Shown one piece after another: positions 13,309 through 25,800 of a DNA stretch of 64,000 nt. The DNA lies in the NCBI GenBank assembly GCA_947000775.1, contig CAMQGK010000634.1:18930501-18994500 (forward strand), read 5' to 3'. Both the position numbers and the translations under genes were made by a program. Position 1 is the first letter of the stretch. Each line of letters begins with the position of its first letter. The notes beneath the pieces are model-generated. The model searched no databases. It was given only the letters and a program-made list of their open reading frames with translations, and was not told the origin of the DNA. Origin of the DNA: Pterois miles (Eukaryota; Chordata; Actinopteri; Perciformes; Scorpaenidae).

Positions 13309-13852
13309 CAGGAGTGTCAAACATATGGCCCGAGGGCCAGAACTAGTCTGTTAAAGGGTCCAATCCAGCCCAGTGGATGACTTTGCAAAATGTGAAAATT
13401 GCAGAGAAGTCATTAATTCCAGTTTTTCTTTAAAATACACTGCTATTCCTATTTGTCCCTTAGGGGTCCACTGTCCTAATAAGAGTAGCAGACCCTATGG
13501 TAGATCTGCTGTTATAGATCCCACATGCTTGTGTATAGACTGCTTGACACAAGACTGTAAAGAAGAAGAAGAAGAAGAAGAAGATCAACCTTTATTAGTC
13601 CCACAGTGGGGAAATTCAATTTACACTCTGTTGGGTTTTTTTTTTTAACTTATACATGGTACATATCAAATATATACAAAGTTGTTTATGCAGGAACCAC
13701 TATTGGAAAGAGTCAGGTTTTCCCAGAAAAATGGACTCCTTCTTATTTCTTCATAGAGGTAAATGGGAAGTCAGCGAGCTTGGTGTGTTCATAGCACCCT
13801 AGAAGATAATATTGGGCACCACTAATAGACTCATTAGGGTGAAGATACAAGC

Positions 13853-14420
13853 ACTTGCAAAGATAAGATAAGATAAGATAATATTCCTTTTTGTCCAAGT
13901 GGGAATTTAAGTTAAGAGAATACAATAAAATAAATATATAATAATAGAAAATAGAAGAAAAAGAAAGAAAAAAAAATGGTCATCATATAATGTATAATTG
14001 CATAAAGCATTATTGCATTATTGCACTTATGTGGTGGTTTGTTGTGAATGTGCTGTGATTGTGATTGTGGTTTACTGGGAGAGTGCTGGTTGTGGAGTTA
14101 ACAGCTGCAGGCAGGAAGGACCTTCTGTAACGCTCCTTCGTACACTTAGGGTGTAGCAGCCTGTCACTGAAGGAGCTCTCCAGAGCTCTGATGGTGTCTC
14201 TCATGGGGTAGGAGTCCTTCTCCATCATGGATGACAGCTTAGCCGTCATCCTCCTCTCTCCTACCACCTGCACTGAGTCCAGAGAGCATCCCAGGACAGA
14301 GCTGGCCCTTTTGATAATCTTATCCAGCCTCTTCCTGTCTGCAGCTGTGATGCTGCTGCCCCAGCAAACCACTCCATAAAGTATGGGTGATGCCACCACG
14401 GTGTCATAAAAGGTTTTGGG
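13853..14420 (-). mobile_element. 5'-truncated non-LTR retrotransposon tail with reverse-transcriptase C-terminus
   Basis: On the minus strand, 14399 down to 14010 stays open and encodes a segment with VVCWGSSITAADRKRLDK, ERRMTAKLSSM and KERYRRSFLPAAV. These are words typical of the extreme C-terminus of fish Rex1/L2-type reverse transcriptases. The catalytic region is absent, so the copy is dead. The 3' end runs into tandem AAGAT units at about 13858-13882 (plus strand). A second, shorter piece with TTTATTAGTCCCACAGTGGG at about 13585-13620 is the same kind of tail. Confidence 0.8.
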
Positions 14421-14785
14421 GGGGGTCCCCTCCCCTCAAAAAGATCAGTGTCTTGGGAGGAGAAGGCGTGTGGTGGGGTTTTTTTTGGGGGGGGGGGGGG
14501 GGGTTGGTCAGTCGAGTTGTTTGTTGAGGGGGAAAAAAAAAAAAAAAAAAAAAAAAAAGACAACTGAAAACAGAAAAGATAAATGAATCATCTGTTTTTA
14601 ATTGTAGACAAAAGATCACTGAGACATTGCAGGCTGTTTTCGTCATCCATTTTGTAAATGGGTTGTTCAGAATGTATGTCTTTACCCTAAAAGAAAAGTA
14701 AAAAATTGAGGTGTTGTTATGATTAGGTTATGATGCAATAGTTTTACTGGTCTGGCCCCCTTGAGATCAAATTGGGCTGTATGTG

Positions 14786-16872
14786 TATGGAAGTTTTTAC
14801 TGGACTTTTATTATTTGTAAGCCACAGAAGATAATCCACAAATGTGTACCATGATTTGTAAATATTTCACTATTCACAAACATATTTTTGTATCCACAAT
14901 AATAAATGGTAATTTGCACATGCGCATAGCTCACTCTGTAAATACGGATTTTAAGGTTTACATGTGAAGTGATATATACGCATTTGCGCATCAGTTTTGA
15001 CACATGGAATGATATCTGCGCATTTGCAGATTGCCTCCTGTGCGTTTACAGATCATGTGACATTTGCAACTTCCCTCCTGTGCGCTTCTGTAATTTTGTC
15101 CAATTCGCACCGCGCCACACTTGCAAAGATTTGTAAGTACGAGTTATATTTGCTAGCTCACCAGAAGGTGGCGACATGCTCTCACGTGAGCTGACTGAAC
15201 TACAGTCTACAGCTTCTAGCAGAAAGCTAGAACAAGAGTCAGTCCAACCACCAAGAGACAACCAACAGCCTGAAAGACGACATGGAACATCATTATTTAA
15301 CCCGACGGCCATGATTCAGGATCGGGTTAATCCTATCCAGGTGAGTGTGCTGTGATGTGCTGGCTCAGCCTTTACTGCCGTTAGCTAGCTTAGTGTTCGT
15401 AACGTTAGGTAGCTGTAAACCCAGTGGGCCCAATGTAAATACAAAAGGCAGCGCTGGTACCTGAGTGTATTGATCAGGCTGATTATGCAATCATTATCAC
15501 ATCCTCCCATCTAGAGGCTACATAGCACGTGCTGTCACACAGAATACTCACTGATCTGGAAACATGCAGCCTACCTGGGCTCATCATTTAATTCAGGTAC
15601 ACCGAGACTTTGTGTATGAGGAATGAATGAATAACAGCAGTAGATTCTGTTAACCTGCATTGATAATGATACAGGACATGCAGGGATGGATTTTACAATG
15701 ATTCATTCATACTGCAACTGGAATTATCAATCAGTCCAATAGCCTCCATATCCCACAGTCAGGTGATCACTACACAGTGTGGTTCTGTGGCTGAGGGACA
15801 GCAATGCAAAATGATCATTACCCTAGTATCGCTGGTGTGTTTCTACTATAACGTCATGGGAATGATCTGTGTATTTTCTCTCAGATATCACTGAGCTTTT
15901 CAACCCTGTCTTTCTCCCTGTCTTCCCAGATGCCCAAGCTGAAAACATCCCAGTTCTTGCATGGCCTGCATACTCACCAGACATATCACCCAGTGAGCCT
16001 GTTTGGGATGCTCTGGATCGGCGTATACGACAGCGTGTTCCAGTTCCTGCCGATTTCAAGCAACTTCACACAGTGCAATAATCATGCTGTATAGTCAGCA
16101 TCTTGATATGTCACACCTGTGAGATGGATGGATTATTTCGGCAAAGGAGAACGTGGTGTAATGTACTGTCAAAGTACAAAATGTACAAATAGTAAATACT
16201 CATTGGAATGCAGTATTCTGAAGTGGGCTTTAAGGAATGCATGTACTAGAAAGAAATGTACTTAATACACTTTTAAAAGCATTCTTTAAATACTCTTGAC
16301 AGACAAAGCCAGTGTGTGTAATATAAATAATTTACGAAGTATACAGTAAATAAACACAATAGTGGCGCACTTTGAAAGTGATACACTATTGTGTATTACT
16401 TTGTGAGTTGTGATTGAATGTATTAATCACAAGAGTATTAATGTAATTAATATATTTAATACATACCTACTATGCTTTTCATACTTAAAGAAAATAAAGC
16501 TTTCTATAACAACTCTGACAAGAAACTGGAACATACATTAAAAATAAATGTGCACTTTAAAACTTAAGTAGTAACTCATGATAATTTTGATTATACTTGT
16601 CATACAATACTATACTACAAACAATTCTCATAAGTAGGCTCCTATTTATGTAAATATAAGTACATTGTGATAAATGATTCGGAAGTAAAGAATATCCTTT
16701 AACAGAAAAGTTTAGCTGGAGCTGAAAATGAAGAAGAGGCCAGGCGGCAGCTGCAGGAAAATGCAGTGTTGATGGAGGCTTGGAGTCCAGTGATATTTAG
16801 AAATCATGGTACACATTTGTGGATTGTCTTTTGCGACTTACGAATAATAAAGTCAGACTAAAAACTTCCATA
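14786..16872. mobile_element. 2.1-kb inverted-repeat element inserted within the hAT-like element, 6-bp target duplication
   Basis: The first about 85 bp (TATGGAAGTTTTTACTGG onward) and the last about 80 bp are inverted copies at roughly 85 percent identity by eye, including ACAAATGTGTACCATGATTT. The element is bracketed by TATGTG (14780-14785 and 16873-16878). Removing one copy restores the uninterrupted outer element word GGGCTGTATGTGGCCC, so both insertion edges are exact to the base. The interior holds a Tc1 transposase fragment and a possible exon with a splice donor. The superfamily is not clear from the ends. Confidence 0.7.
15885..16081 (+). pseudogene. Tc1/mariner transposase C-terminal fragment
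   Basis: The plus-strand frame reads DAQAENIPVLAWPAYSPDIS, then a segment with EPVWDALDRRIRQRVPVPAD, then stops. This is the conserved C-terminal part of Tc1-like transposases around the last catalytic acidic residue. In families I know, the motif is SPIEHVWD; here it is SPSEPVWD. Everything upstream of this piece is missing. It follows a pyrimidine tract ending in CCCAG, so it could be spliced as an exon, but no partner is proven. Confidence 0.8.
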
Positions 16873-16910
16873 TATGTGGCCCATGAACTAAAATGAGTTT
16901 GACACCCTAT

Positions 16911-18055
16911 ATGTAAATGGAATATGCCGTTTATCGGGGGCAAAGATGGAGTAACCATTAACGTTATCTAGCTAAGGTCAAGATGGAGTCCACTGGATGG
17001 GAATGAGATGTTAGGTGGAAAAGGGAGGTCATGTTTTGTTTGCGTTTGTCAAAATAGGTGACAGAATCTTGTTTTTTACTTCTGTTTAGTTCATTATTAA
17101 ACTTCAGTGGTTGAATGTACATTTACTCAAGTAACATTACTATACTTGGCATCTTTTACCTAACGAACCCGGTACCGGGTTTGACTGAGCTGTGTATTAA
17201 AACACTGCCTTCAAAAATACTGTGGTGGTCTTTTTTTCCTGACAGTATCTGAATACTATTCTTCCTGTTTAACTGCTGTTCCTTTTGTTTTAGAGTCCCG
17301 TGCAAGTGTTGCATGCTTGAGTTAACGGACATTCAAACTTGTTTCATTTAGGGTTGCACTGTACCAGCAACGGCCCTCTCCCCAATTGGAGGATGTCCAA
17401 CTAGGATGCAGACATGCAGTGTGGACGAGACATGTTGGAGCAACTCTTAGCAAAGCTAAATCGTGTCTTACAAGGTATGTGCAGTAGCAAGTTGAAATCA
17501 CACTACATTGCATTCAATCAGGTTTATTGTCACGAAGGTTTTAACGTACGAGGAATAGTGGATTGGTTTATAACAGTAACCATAAGAGAAAACAAAAGAT
17601 AAATAGCAAGTACTGCAAGAGTGAAGGAACAAAGTAGAAAAAATTACAATAACAATATGACAAAATATTAAAAAAATGTACAATATGTTCAAACATTTGT
17701 TTTTAAAACGAAAGAACTGTACTCTTGTGCAGGAATGTGCAAGATTGTAGTAAACAGGCGTGGCGCTGGATTCATTTCATCTTCCTGCCTTCACTCTTTC
17801 TCTGTCACTCAGCTGCACACTTGCTGCAGGCACACATTTCGCTTCTTGACATAATATGCAAATATGTGAATTGCACTTAAACCCAGCCTTGTCCGTTTTC
17901 ACACGGTGATAGGCCTACTGCAAGCATCAAACTACAGTAATATAAATATAAATATAAAGATGTATCAAAACACATCAGCCTCTGCACATTGCTGCTTGGC
18001 GCTTTAAAGAAATGCCCAGCACTTTATTACAACGTAGTTCATCCAGTGTTTAGTA
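16911..18055. other. Intergenic DNA upstream of the repeat-module gene
   Basis: No gene is supported here. A segment from about 17346 to 17474 ends in a good donor (CAAG then GTATGT) and could be a 5' exon of the downstream gene. The stretch 17515-17690 (GGTTTATTGTCAC onward, A-rich end) resembles a retrotransposon 3' tail. Confidence 0.4.
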
Positions 18056-18425
18056 TTTTAGTGGATAGCTGCAACAGGTAGTTGCCGAATTGATTAGTTG
18101 GTCGACAGAAATATAGTCACCAATTAGCTTGATAATCAATCGTTAAAGTAATTCTTTATGCAAAAATGGCATAAAATGCTGTTTTCAGCCTCTCAAATGT
18201 GGATCTTTCCTGCTTTTCTCCGTTATATATATCATATTAAACTGAATAGCTTTGGGTTTTGGAATGACAAAACAAGACACTGAAAGACAGCACCTTTCTG
18301 GGATGGACTTTTTTTTTTTACTGTTTTCTGACATTTTATTGACCAGAGAATTAATCAGCTAATCTAGAAAATAATCAGCAGATTAATTGATAATGAAAAT
18401 TATCATTAGTTGCAGCCTTACTTTA
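18056..18425. repeat. Teleost MITE with TAGTTGCAGC terminus
   Basis: The right end reads AATTATCATTAGTTGCAGCC and the left end begins AGCTGCAAC, giving short inverted termini. Internal words such as TTTTCTGACATTTTATTGACC and GATTAATTGATAATGAAAAT mark a very abundant fish MITE. A second partial copy lies at about 55320-55607. Confidence 0.75.
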
Positions 18426-18649
18426 GCGTTTTAGGCAGAATTCAAATCGTCAAGCCACGAAAATGCTAAAGATATTCCCTAATGGCCATCACAAGCTGGA
18501 GCTAGAGTCACAAAGGCCTTAAAATAACAAGAGATAAACAGATAAACTCGTTTTAAGTGTAAAATGTCTGGTATTTTAGTCTGATAAATATTTTATTATT
18601 ACTACATTTAAATTTTGTATGACTCCAGACTGAAATATTGTTTTTCATT

Positions 18650-18751
18650 TATTCTTTTTTCCCCTAAACTAAATACAGGAAGACTAAGAAGAACAGTTGA
18701 TCACTATAGGTGGACAACAGGAACACCTGCAGTCTGAAGTAAAAAAGAAAG
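18650..18751 (+). promoter_or_regulatory. Probable 3' splice site and 5' leader of the repeat-module gene
   Basis: A pyrimidine tract (about 18645-18665) followed by TAAACTAAATACAG at 18679 makes a plausible branch and acceptor. The leader from 18680 to the ATG at 18752 contains an in-frame TAA at 18740, so coding in this exon cannot start further upstream. No convincing core promoter is seen immediately upstream, which fits an upstream non-coding exon. Confidence 0.4.
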
Positions 18752-19864
18752 ATGGATGAAGTATGGCAGTGGCGCATTATGCGTGTAAACACATATTCGA
18801 GACGCCCAGAACCATTCTATCACTGCAATAGAATAGGATTGGATTTTAATGTAGCATCCAGCACAAAGAAAAAACTGGACTTACAATTAGTGACTAATGG
18901 TGTCATACTTGAGGTCTGTGATTTTGCTAAAACAGTAAACAAGAGTAAAAGGAATTTTATCACACATATTCTGGAGAACAACTTTGATCTTGGATTGGAA
19001 AATGAGCAACAGCGGACTGATTTTACTGCTCGAATTCTTCACAAAGTCAAAGACCTGATCAGGAAACCTCCTAAAGATAAAAATGAAGTTTTTACTCTCT
19101 TTGACACAACGTCTAAACCAGAATTCGACAGCAACGATGGACTGAAAATGGCATCGACAGAGCTGACTGAAAGCTTCCTGGTGCAGATGGATGACACTGA
19201 TGATAGCGAACATGATGATGTATTCAGGTGTTCACAAACAACATCCAAAGAATACATAAAGACAGAAGGATTCTTGGAAGAGATAGCTGTTGCGCATGGT
19301 AATGACAGTGAACATGAGGATGAATTAAAGTCTTCAGAAACACAGTCAGCAGAAGAACTGAAAGAGGACGTTCTTCCCCCGTCGTTTCCTTACTGTGAAG
19401 AAATTGGTCTATACCTTGACGTTGGGTCAAAACAAAGTCTAGATCCAGGTTTGTTGACAAAGGGTGTAATGTTAGAATTGGTACACTTTACAAGAATACT
19501 GACCGCATCCTATAGTCCTATTGTTCTGGGTGTGTTGGAGCACAACTTTGAACTTGATCTCAAAACTCAACAGGGAAGAAATCGAGTTTGGTTCAAGATA
19601 TCACAGCTGCTGAAAAGACGAAAGCGACTTATCACTACTGGAAGCAAAATCAGGCCCGAGTTTAAAAATGAGCAGTTTTCCTTCCACACAAACCCCTTCA
19701 AAAGAACCAGAGACTCAGCACTGTCCAATACGGAAGCCCCACAGTATCAGTTTAAGGAAGTGACAAAGAGAAGGCAGTCTGATTTAAAATGTAAACAGCA
19801 AAAGAGGGCTCTGTTAACAACAAGTGAAAGAGCAAAAAAAAAGGTGCAGAAGTCGACAGTCTAA
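18752..19864 (+). CDS. N-terminal block of the repeat-module gene (two modules)
   Basis: This open stretch of 370 residues starts at an ATG with an in-frame stop 12 nt upstream. It holds module 1 (HCNRIGLDFNV, ILENNFDLGL, VFTLFD) and module 2 (YCEEIGLYLDV, LLTKGVMLEL, VLEHNFELDL). An acidic linker rich in DDSEHDD and NDSEHEDE separates them. The tail is basic (KRRQSDLKCKQQKRALL), like the tails of the later D modules. The frame ends at a TAA 22 nt after a run of nine A. With eight A the frame would continue into the next block, whose linker is homologous to linkers elsewhere in the gene. Confidence 0.8.
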   Translation: MDEVWQWRIMRVNTYSRRPEPFYHCNRIGLDFNVASSTKKKLDLQLVTNGVILEVCDFAKTVNKSKRNFITHILENNFDLGLENEQQRTDFTARILHKVKDLIRKPPKDKNEVFTLFDTTSKPEFDSNDGLKMASTELTESFLVQMDDTDDSEHDDVFRCSQTTSKEYIKTEGFLEEIAVAHGNDSEHEDELKSSETQSAEELKEDVLPPSFPYCEEIGLYLDVGSKQSLDPGLLTKGVMLELVHFTRILTASYSPIVLGVLEHNFELDLKTQQGRNRVWFKISQLLKRRKRLITTGSKIRPEFKNEQFSFHTNPFKRTRDSALSNTEAPQYQFKEVTKRRQSDLKCKQQKRALLTTSERAKKKVQKSTV

Positions 19865-22800
19865 AGACATGGAGACAAACGCAATCTCTGATTTGTCTAT
19901 CAGTCGTACAGCAGAGGGAGAACAAGAAACTTGTCCTCAAGGGGAGTCTGATCTAGACTCAAACACTGGCAATGAACGTGACATGGAACAAGAGAAAATG
20001 GAAATGGAGAACAACCACATTTATCCTATAGAGTCCAATCTAGACTCAGACATAGTCACGGACTCAGGAAGCTCTGGCAGTCGAGATTATCTTGTCTCAT
20101 CCAGTTTGCCAACTGTAAAATCAAATGTGAATCCATCATTTGCAAGTCAATCACAGAATCCAAGACAGTCACTCAGCAAATATGACATGGACCAAGAGGA
20201 AATGGTAACAAAGACCAACATGTGGAAGTTGCGTGCTAACCGTGTGAACCAAATCCTCCCTGGTTTAGGATTAGGTCCATTCAGCAGGTTCAAGCACATT
20301 GGCATTGAATTCAATGTTGGATTTGGCCCAAAGCAAAACAGCAGTATTGACTCCTTGTCAGATTTTGCTCTGCTCAAAGTTGCTAAATTTGCCTTAGCAA
20401 TGAATTCATCCCAACAGTATTTCATCATGGAGATTCTTGAGTACAACTTTGACTTCTCCCTTCAGAGTGAATACCAGAGGAATGTTTTGCCATGTGAAAT
20501 TATGAGTAGAGTGAGACAACTGAAAGACTGTGAAGATGCAGTCAAATTCTCAAAAGAGGTCTTTGAACTTCCTGGTTTCATGCCATCAATAAATATGACA
20601 AATCCGACCGTGGACAGTGTCGAGGAGTGTGATGATATTCCTGTGTGTCCTCCTCATTCACAAGCTGAAACCAAAGATCATATTTCACAGAAGAATGTGG
20701 ATCTTTATCCCTTCTGCAAGGAAATTGGTCTGGAGCTACATGTAAACCACAGTCGACCAAACAAGAAACTGGACATCAAAAAACTGACCAATGGAGCAAT
20801 GACTGAAGTGACAAACTTTGCAGAAGAGTTGTGTGGAACATTTGAGCAGATTTGTCTTGACATCCTTGGACACAACTTTGACCTTGATTTGCAAAGTGGA
20901 GATTCTGACCTTTCCAAAAATATTCTTGCACGAATTCCTGCTATAGTGGACCAAAATAATCTAAAAGCCTGCATAAAAACCCACAAGCATATACACCAAG
21001 CAAGAAAACATTACTCAACAAAGGCAAAACTTGATTTCCAGAACAAACCAAATTTAGATGCATGTAGTTCTGGTTCTTCCCAGGCTACAGTCATAGCCCA
21101 AGCTGTAAGCACTTCATTTAACACTGAACAACAAAATGAGCTTAATTTTCAGCTGTGGAAATTGCGGGCCAATCATACTCAGCAAATCCTCTCAACACCT
21201 CATGAAGAACATTGCCCACTTTACTCCTACACAAGATGCAAGAAATTAGGCATTGACTTCAATGTAGGATCTGGATTAAAACAAAATCTTGATCCCAAAT
21301 TACTGACCAATGGCCTCATGGTTGAACTGAATGTTTTTGCCACAGCCCTGCTATCAGCCCAGAAGTATTTCATCACAGAGATACTGGAATATAATTTTCA
21401 TCTTCATTTCAACAATGAGCTGCATCGCAATGCCTTTGTACAACAAACCATGGATAAAGTTAGAGCGATGCATGTGATAAAAAAAGATTTTAGTGCTCGA
21501 ATAAAAGTGCTGTTTGAACTTCCTGACCCAAGATGCATACAGGAACCTACTCATGAGAGAAATACATGTTGCCCCAAATGCTACCAAGACAGAAATCATA
21601 AGCTTCCTCAAGGTGAATCTGACCCTGGTCACATGCACTATCCTCATCCACATACCATGACTGATGCAGTCTCAGCAGATACAAACTGCACAGCTCAAAA
21701 GCCTGCAAGGGATCCATCCCTTACCTTCTCAGCAATAAAGGACACAATAATGGACAGCTACCCACTTTGCAAGAAAATAGGCTTAAACCTGTGTGTGGAC
21801 AAAGACCAACCGAAAGATAAGCTTGACGTGCATGTATTGACACGCAAGGTTATGAATGAAGTGGCTTATTTTGCCAAAATATTGTGTGGAACAAAAAGTA
21901 AGATCCTTAATGATGTCATTGAACACAACTTCAACATTGCCTTGCTAGGGCGAGAAGTAAATCCTACCTCAAACTTCTACAGTGTGGCACGAAAGGATTT
22001 CAGAGAAGAGTGGTTCAATGAAGTTTTTGTTATTCCACCCTTTCCTCACAGACAAAATAGACACACAGGTAAACTGAAACGGGCAGCTGCCATGCAGAGC
22101 AGTGAATGGAAAGAAACTATCAAAAAACGAAAGCTGGCACTGCAAACAAAGGAGGAAAGAGTCACACTTCCAAGTCAGAATACAAGTGTCTTAAAAAAAT
22201 CAAAGACAAATCATCGAGGTAGAGTACCAATAAACTGTTATCCCATTTGCACAGAGATTGGTTTGGATCTAGATGTGACATCAAAATCAGGAGAGAAAGA
22301 AAAACTGGACTTGAAGCTATTGACGAGTGCTGTAGTGTATGAGATATATAAATTTGCAACCAAGAAGACAGGACAGTATTTGCCACACACTGTGTATGAC
22401 ATCCTTGACTATAACTTTGATCTTAGCTCACAACATCACAGGCGGTGGGAGTTTTCAATTGCTACTGCATTCAAAGTTCAAACCATGGTCAAGCGTTATC
22501 ATAAAAATCGAGGCAAAACAGACAAGGTCTTCAAATTGCCATTTGTGTTAGAGAAGAGACAAAATAAGGACGATACAAACTCTTCCTTGACCATTGCTAG
22601 CAGATCAAGTTATCCAGATATCTACGCACCTTTCATCCCCTCCACTGATGTCTCATCCAGTTTACCAGCTGTAAACTCAAATGTGAGCCCACCATTTGCA
22701 AGTCGACCTGAAAAAAGAAGCCTTTGTGCAGGTGAAGAGCAAATACAGACAACAAGGAATGTACCAAACCAATGTGACATGGCACAAGCGGAAATGGCAA

Positions 22801-25800
22801 CAGAGAAGAATTACATCTGTCACCAAGTAAGGTCTGATCTCGACTCAGACAAAACCACAGACTCAGGAAACACTGGCGATCAAGATCAATTACAAAACCC
22901 AAAAAGTTGTTCTCTGAGCTCTGACATCCCTAGAGAATCAGAGTCAAGTTATCTGGGTGTTTGTGCACCTTTCCTCACCACTGCTGATGTCTCATCCAGT
23001 TTACCAAATGTAAGCTCAAATGTGAATCCACCATTTGCAAGTCACACTGATGAAAGAGGGCTTGTTGGAGGTGAAGAGCAAACACAGATTCCAGGACATT
23101 CACCAAATGAATGTGACATGGACCAAGAGGAAATGGGAAAAAAGAGTAACATGTGGAAGTTGCGTGCAAACCGTGTAAAACAAATCCTCTCTGAAGGATT
23201 AGAGTTTATTCCATTGTCCAGGCCCAGGTACAAAGGCCTCATATTCAATATTGGATTTGGCCCAAAGCAAAATATCAGTATTGATTTTTTGTATGATTCT
23301 GCTCTGCTCCAAGTTGCTAAATTTGCCTTAGCAATGAATTCATCCCAGCAGAATTTCATCATGGAGATTCTTGAGTACAACTTCGACATCAGCCTGCAGA
23401 CTGAACACCATAGGAATATTTCCACATGTGAAATTATGAACAGAGTAAGAATGCTGAGAAGTTGTGATGATACAGTCAAATTCTCAAATGAGGTTTTTGA
23501 GCTTCCTGGTTTCATGCCATCAATAAATATGACAAATCAGAGCATGGACAGTGTCAAAGAGGAGTGCAATGATGTTCCTGTGTGTCCTCCTCATTCACAA
23601 GCTGAAACCAAAGAACATATTTCACAGAAGAATGTGGATCTTTATCCCTTCTGCAAGGAAATTGGTCTGAAGCTACATGTAAACCACAGTCGACCAAACA
23701 AGAAACTGGACATCAAAAAACTGACCAATGGAGCAATGACTGAAGTGACAAACTTTGCAGAAGAGTTGTGTGGAACATTTGAGCAGATTTATCTTGACAT
23801 CCTTGGACACAACTTTGACCTTGATTTGCAAAGTGGAGATTCTGACCTAGCCAAAAGTTTTCTTGCACGAATTCCTGCTATAGTGGACCAAAAGAATCTA
23901 TCAAATTGTGTAGGCACTGAAGGGAAATTAAAAGGCCCAAGAATGGTGAAACTGGATTGCCAGAACAACTCAAACATAAGTGCATGTAGTGCTTGTTCTT
24001 CCCAGACTGAAATCATTCACCAAGATGTAAGCAGTTCCACTGGCATCGAATACCAAGATGAGGACAATTTAAAGCTATGGCAGTTGCGGGCCAATCATAT
24101 TCAGCAAATTCTCTCAATACCTCACGAAGAACATTGCCCATTCTATTCGTACTCCAGATGCAAGAAATTAGGCATTGATTTCAATGTAGGATTTGGAGTA
24201 AAACAAAATTGTGATCCCAAATTACTCACCAATGGCGTCATGGTTGAACTGAACACTTTTGCCACAGCCCTGATATCAGCCCAGAAGTTTTTCATCACAG
24301 AGATACTGGAGTGTAATTTTGATCTTGATTTAAAAGATGAGCTGTATCGCAGTGCCTTTGCACAGCAAACCATGGATAAAGTTAGAGCATTGAATGTGAA
24401 GAAAAAATACAGCAAACCTCGATTAAATAACACTTTTGAACTTCCTGACATGAGGTTCATACAAAAAAGTACTAGATATTGCCCCAAATGCTATCAAGAG
24501 AGAAATCATAAGCTTCGTCAGGATGAATCTGACCATGGTCACATGCACCATCCTCATCCGCATACCATGACTGACGCAGTCTCTGCAGATGCGAACTGCA
24601 CAGCACAAAAGTCAGCAACAAATCCGTCCTCTATCCTCTCAGCAGAAGAGGACACATTAATGGACAGCTACCCTCGCTGCAAGGAAATAGGCTTGAAGCT
24701 GTGTGTGGACAAAGACCAACAAAAACATAAGCTTGACATGCATTTATTGACACGTGGGGTTATGAATGAAGTGATTAGTATTGCCAAAAAATTGTGTGGA
24801 ACAAAACTTAAGATTATTAATGATGTCCTTGAACACAACTTCAACATTGGCATAAAGGGGCAAAAAGTATCTCCCGCAGCACGGTTCCATAGAGGGACGA
24901 TACAAAACAAAGCCAGCAAACTCGCCTGGCTCAATGAAGTATTTGTTATACAACCGTATACTCACAGAGCACCTGAATGTGTATGTAAAGTGAAACGGGC
25001 AGCAACCATTCATCGAAGTGACTGGAAGGAAGCTATCAAAAAAGACAGCTGGCGCTGCGAACAAAGGAGGAAAAAGCCACACTGTCAAGTCGCAATATCA
25101 ATGTCAGGAAATCAAAGACCAATTCTCAAAGTAAAGGAAACTGCTTTGCCATTTTCGACGGGATAGGTTTGGGTCGAGACATGACATCAAATTCTGGAAA
25201 GAAAGAAGAACTGGATTTGAAGCTACTGACAACAGCTGCATGTGACATGGAACAAGAGGAAATGAGAGCAGAGAACTACTACACTTGTCCTCTAGGAGAG
25301 TCGGATTTAGACTCAGATGAAGTCACAGACTCAGAAGACGCTGGCAAACAAGAACAATTACAAAACCCAAAACATTGTTTTCTGAGCTCAGACTTCTCTG
25401 GAGAATCAGAACCAAGTTATCTGGATGTTTGTGCACCTTTCCTCACCGCCACTGATGTCTCATCCAGTTTACCAACTGTAAGCTCAAATGTGAAGCCACC
25501 ATTTGCAAGTCGACCAGATGAAAGAGGGCTTTGTGGAGGTAAAAAGCAAACACAGACTTCAGGAAATGCATCAAACGAATGTGACATGGACCAAGAGGAA
25601 ATGAGAACAGAGAACAACATGTGGAAGTTGCGTGCTAACCGTGTGAACCAAATCCTCTCTGCATCAGATTTGGGTCCATTCAGCAGGTCCAAGATAAATG
25701 GCCTTGAATTCAATGTTGGATTTGGCCCAAAGCAAAACATCAGTGTGAACTCCTTGTCTAATTCTGCTTTGCTCAAGGTTGCTAAATTTGCCCTAGCAAT

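Larger units (their letters stand above)
13309..16910. mobile_element. hAT-like non-autonomous element carrying nested insertions
   Basis: The left end CAGGAGTGTCAAAC and the right end, whose reverse complement is ATAGGGTGTCAAAC, form imperfect terminal inverted repeats. They are flanked by near-identical 8-bp target duplications (ATGTGAAT at 13301 and ATGTAAAT at 16911), as expected for the hAT superfamily. Words such as TTGAGATCAAATTGGGCTG next to the right arm occur in a common fish hAT MITE. Two further insertions split it: a retrotransposon tail (about 13565-14530) and a 2.1-kb element with its own inverted ends (14786-16872). Confidence 0.7.
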
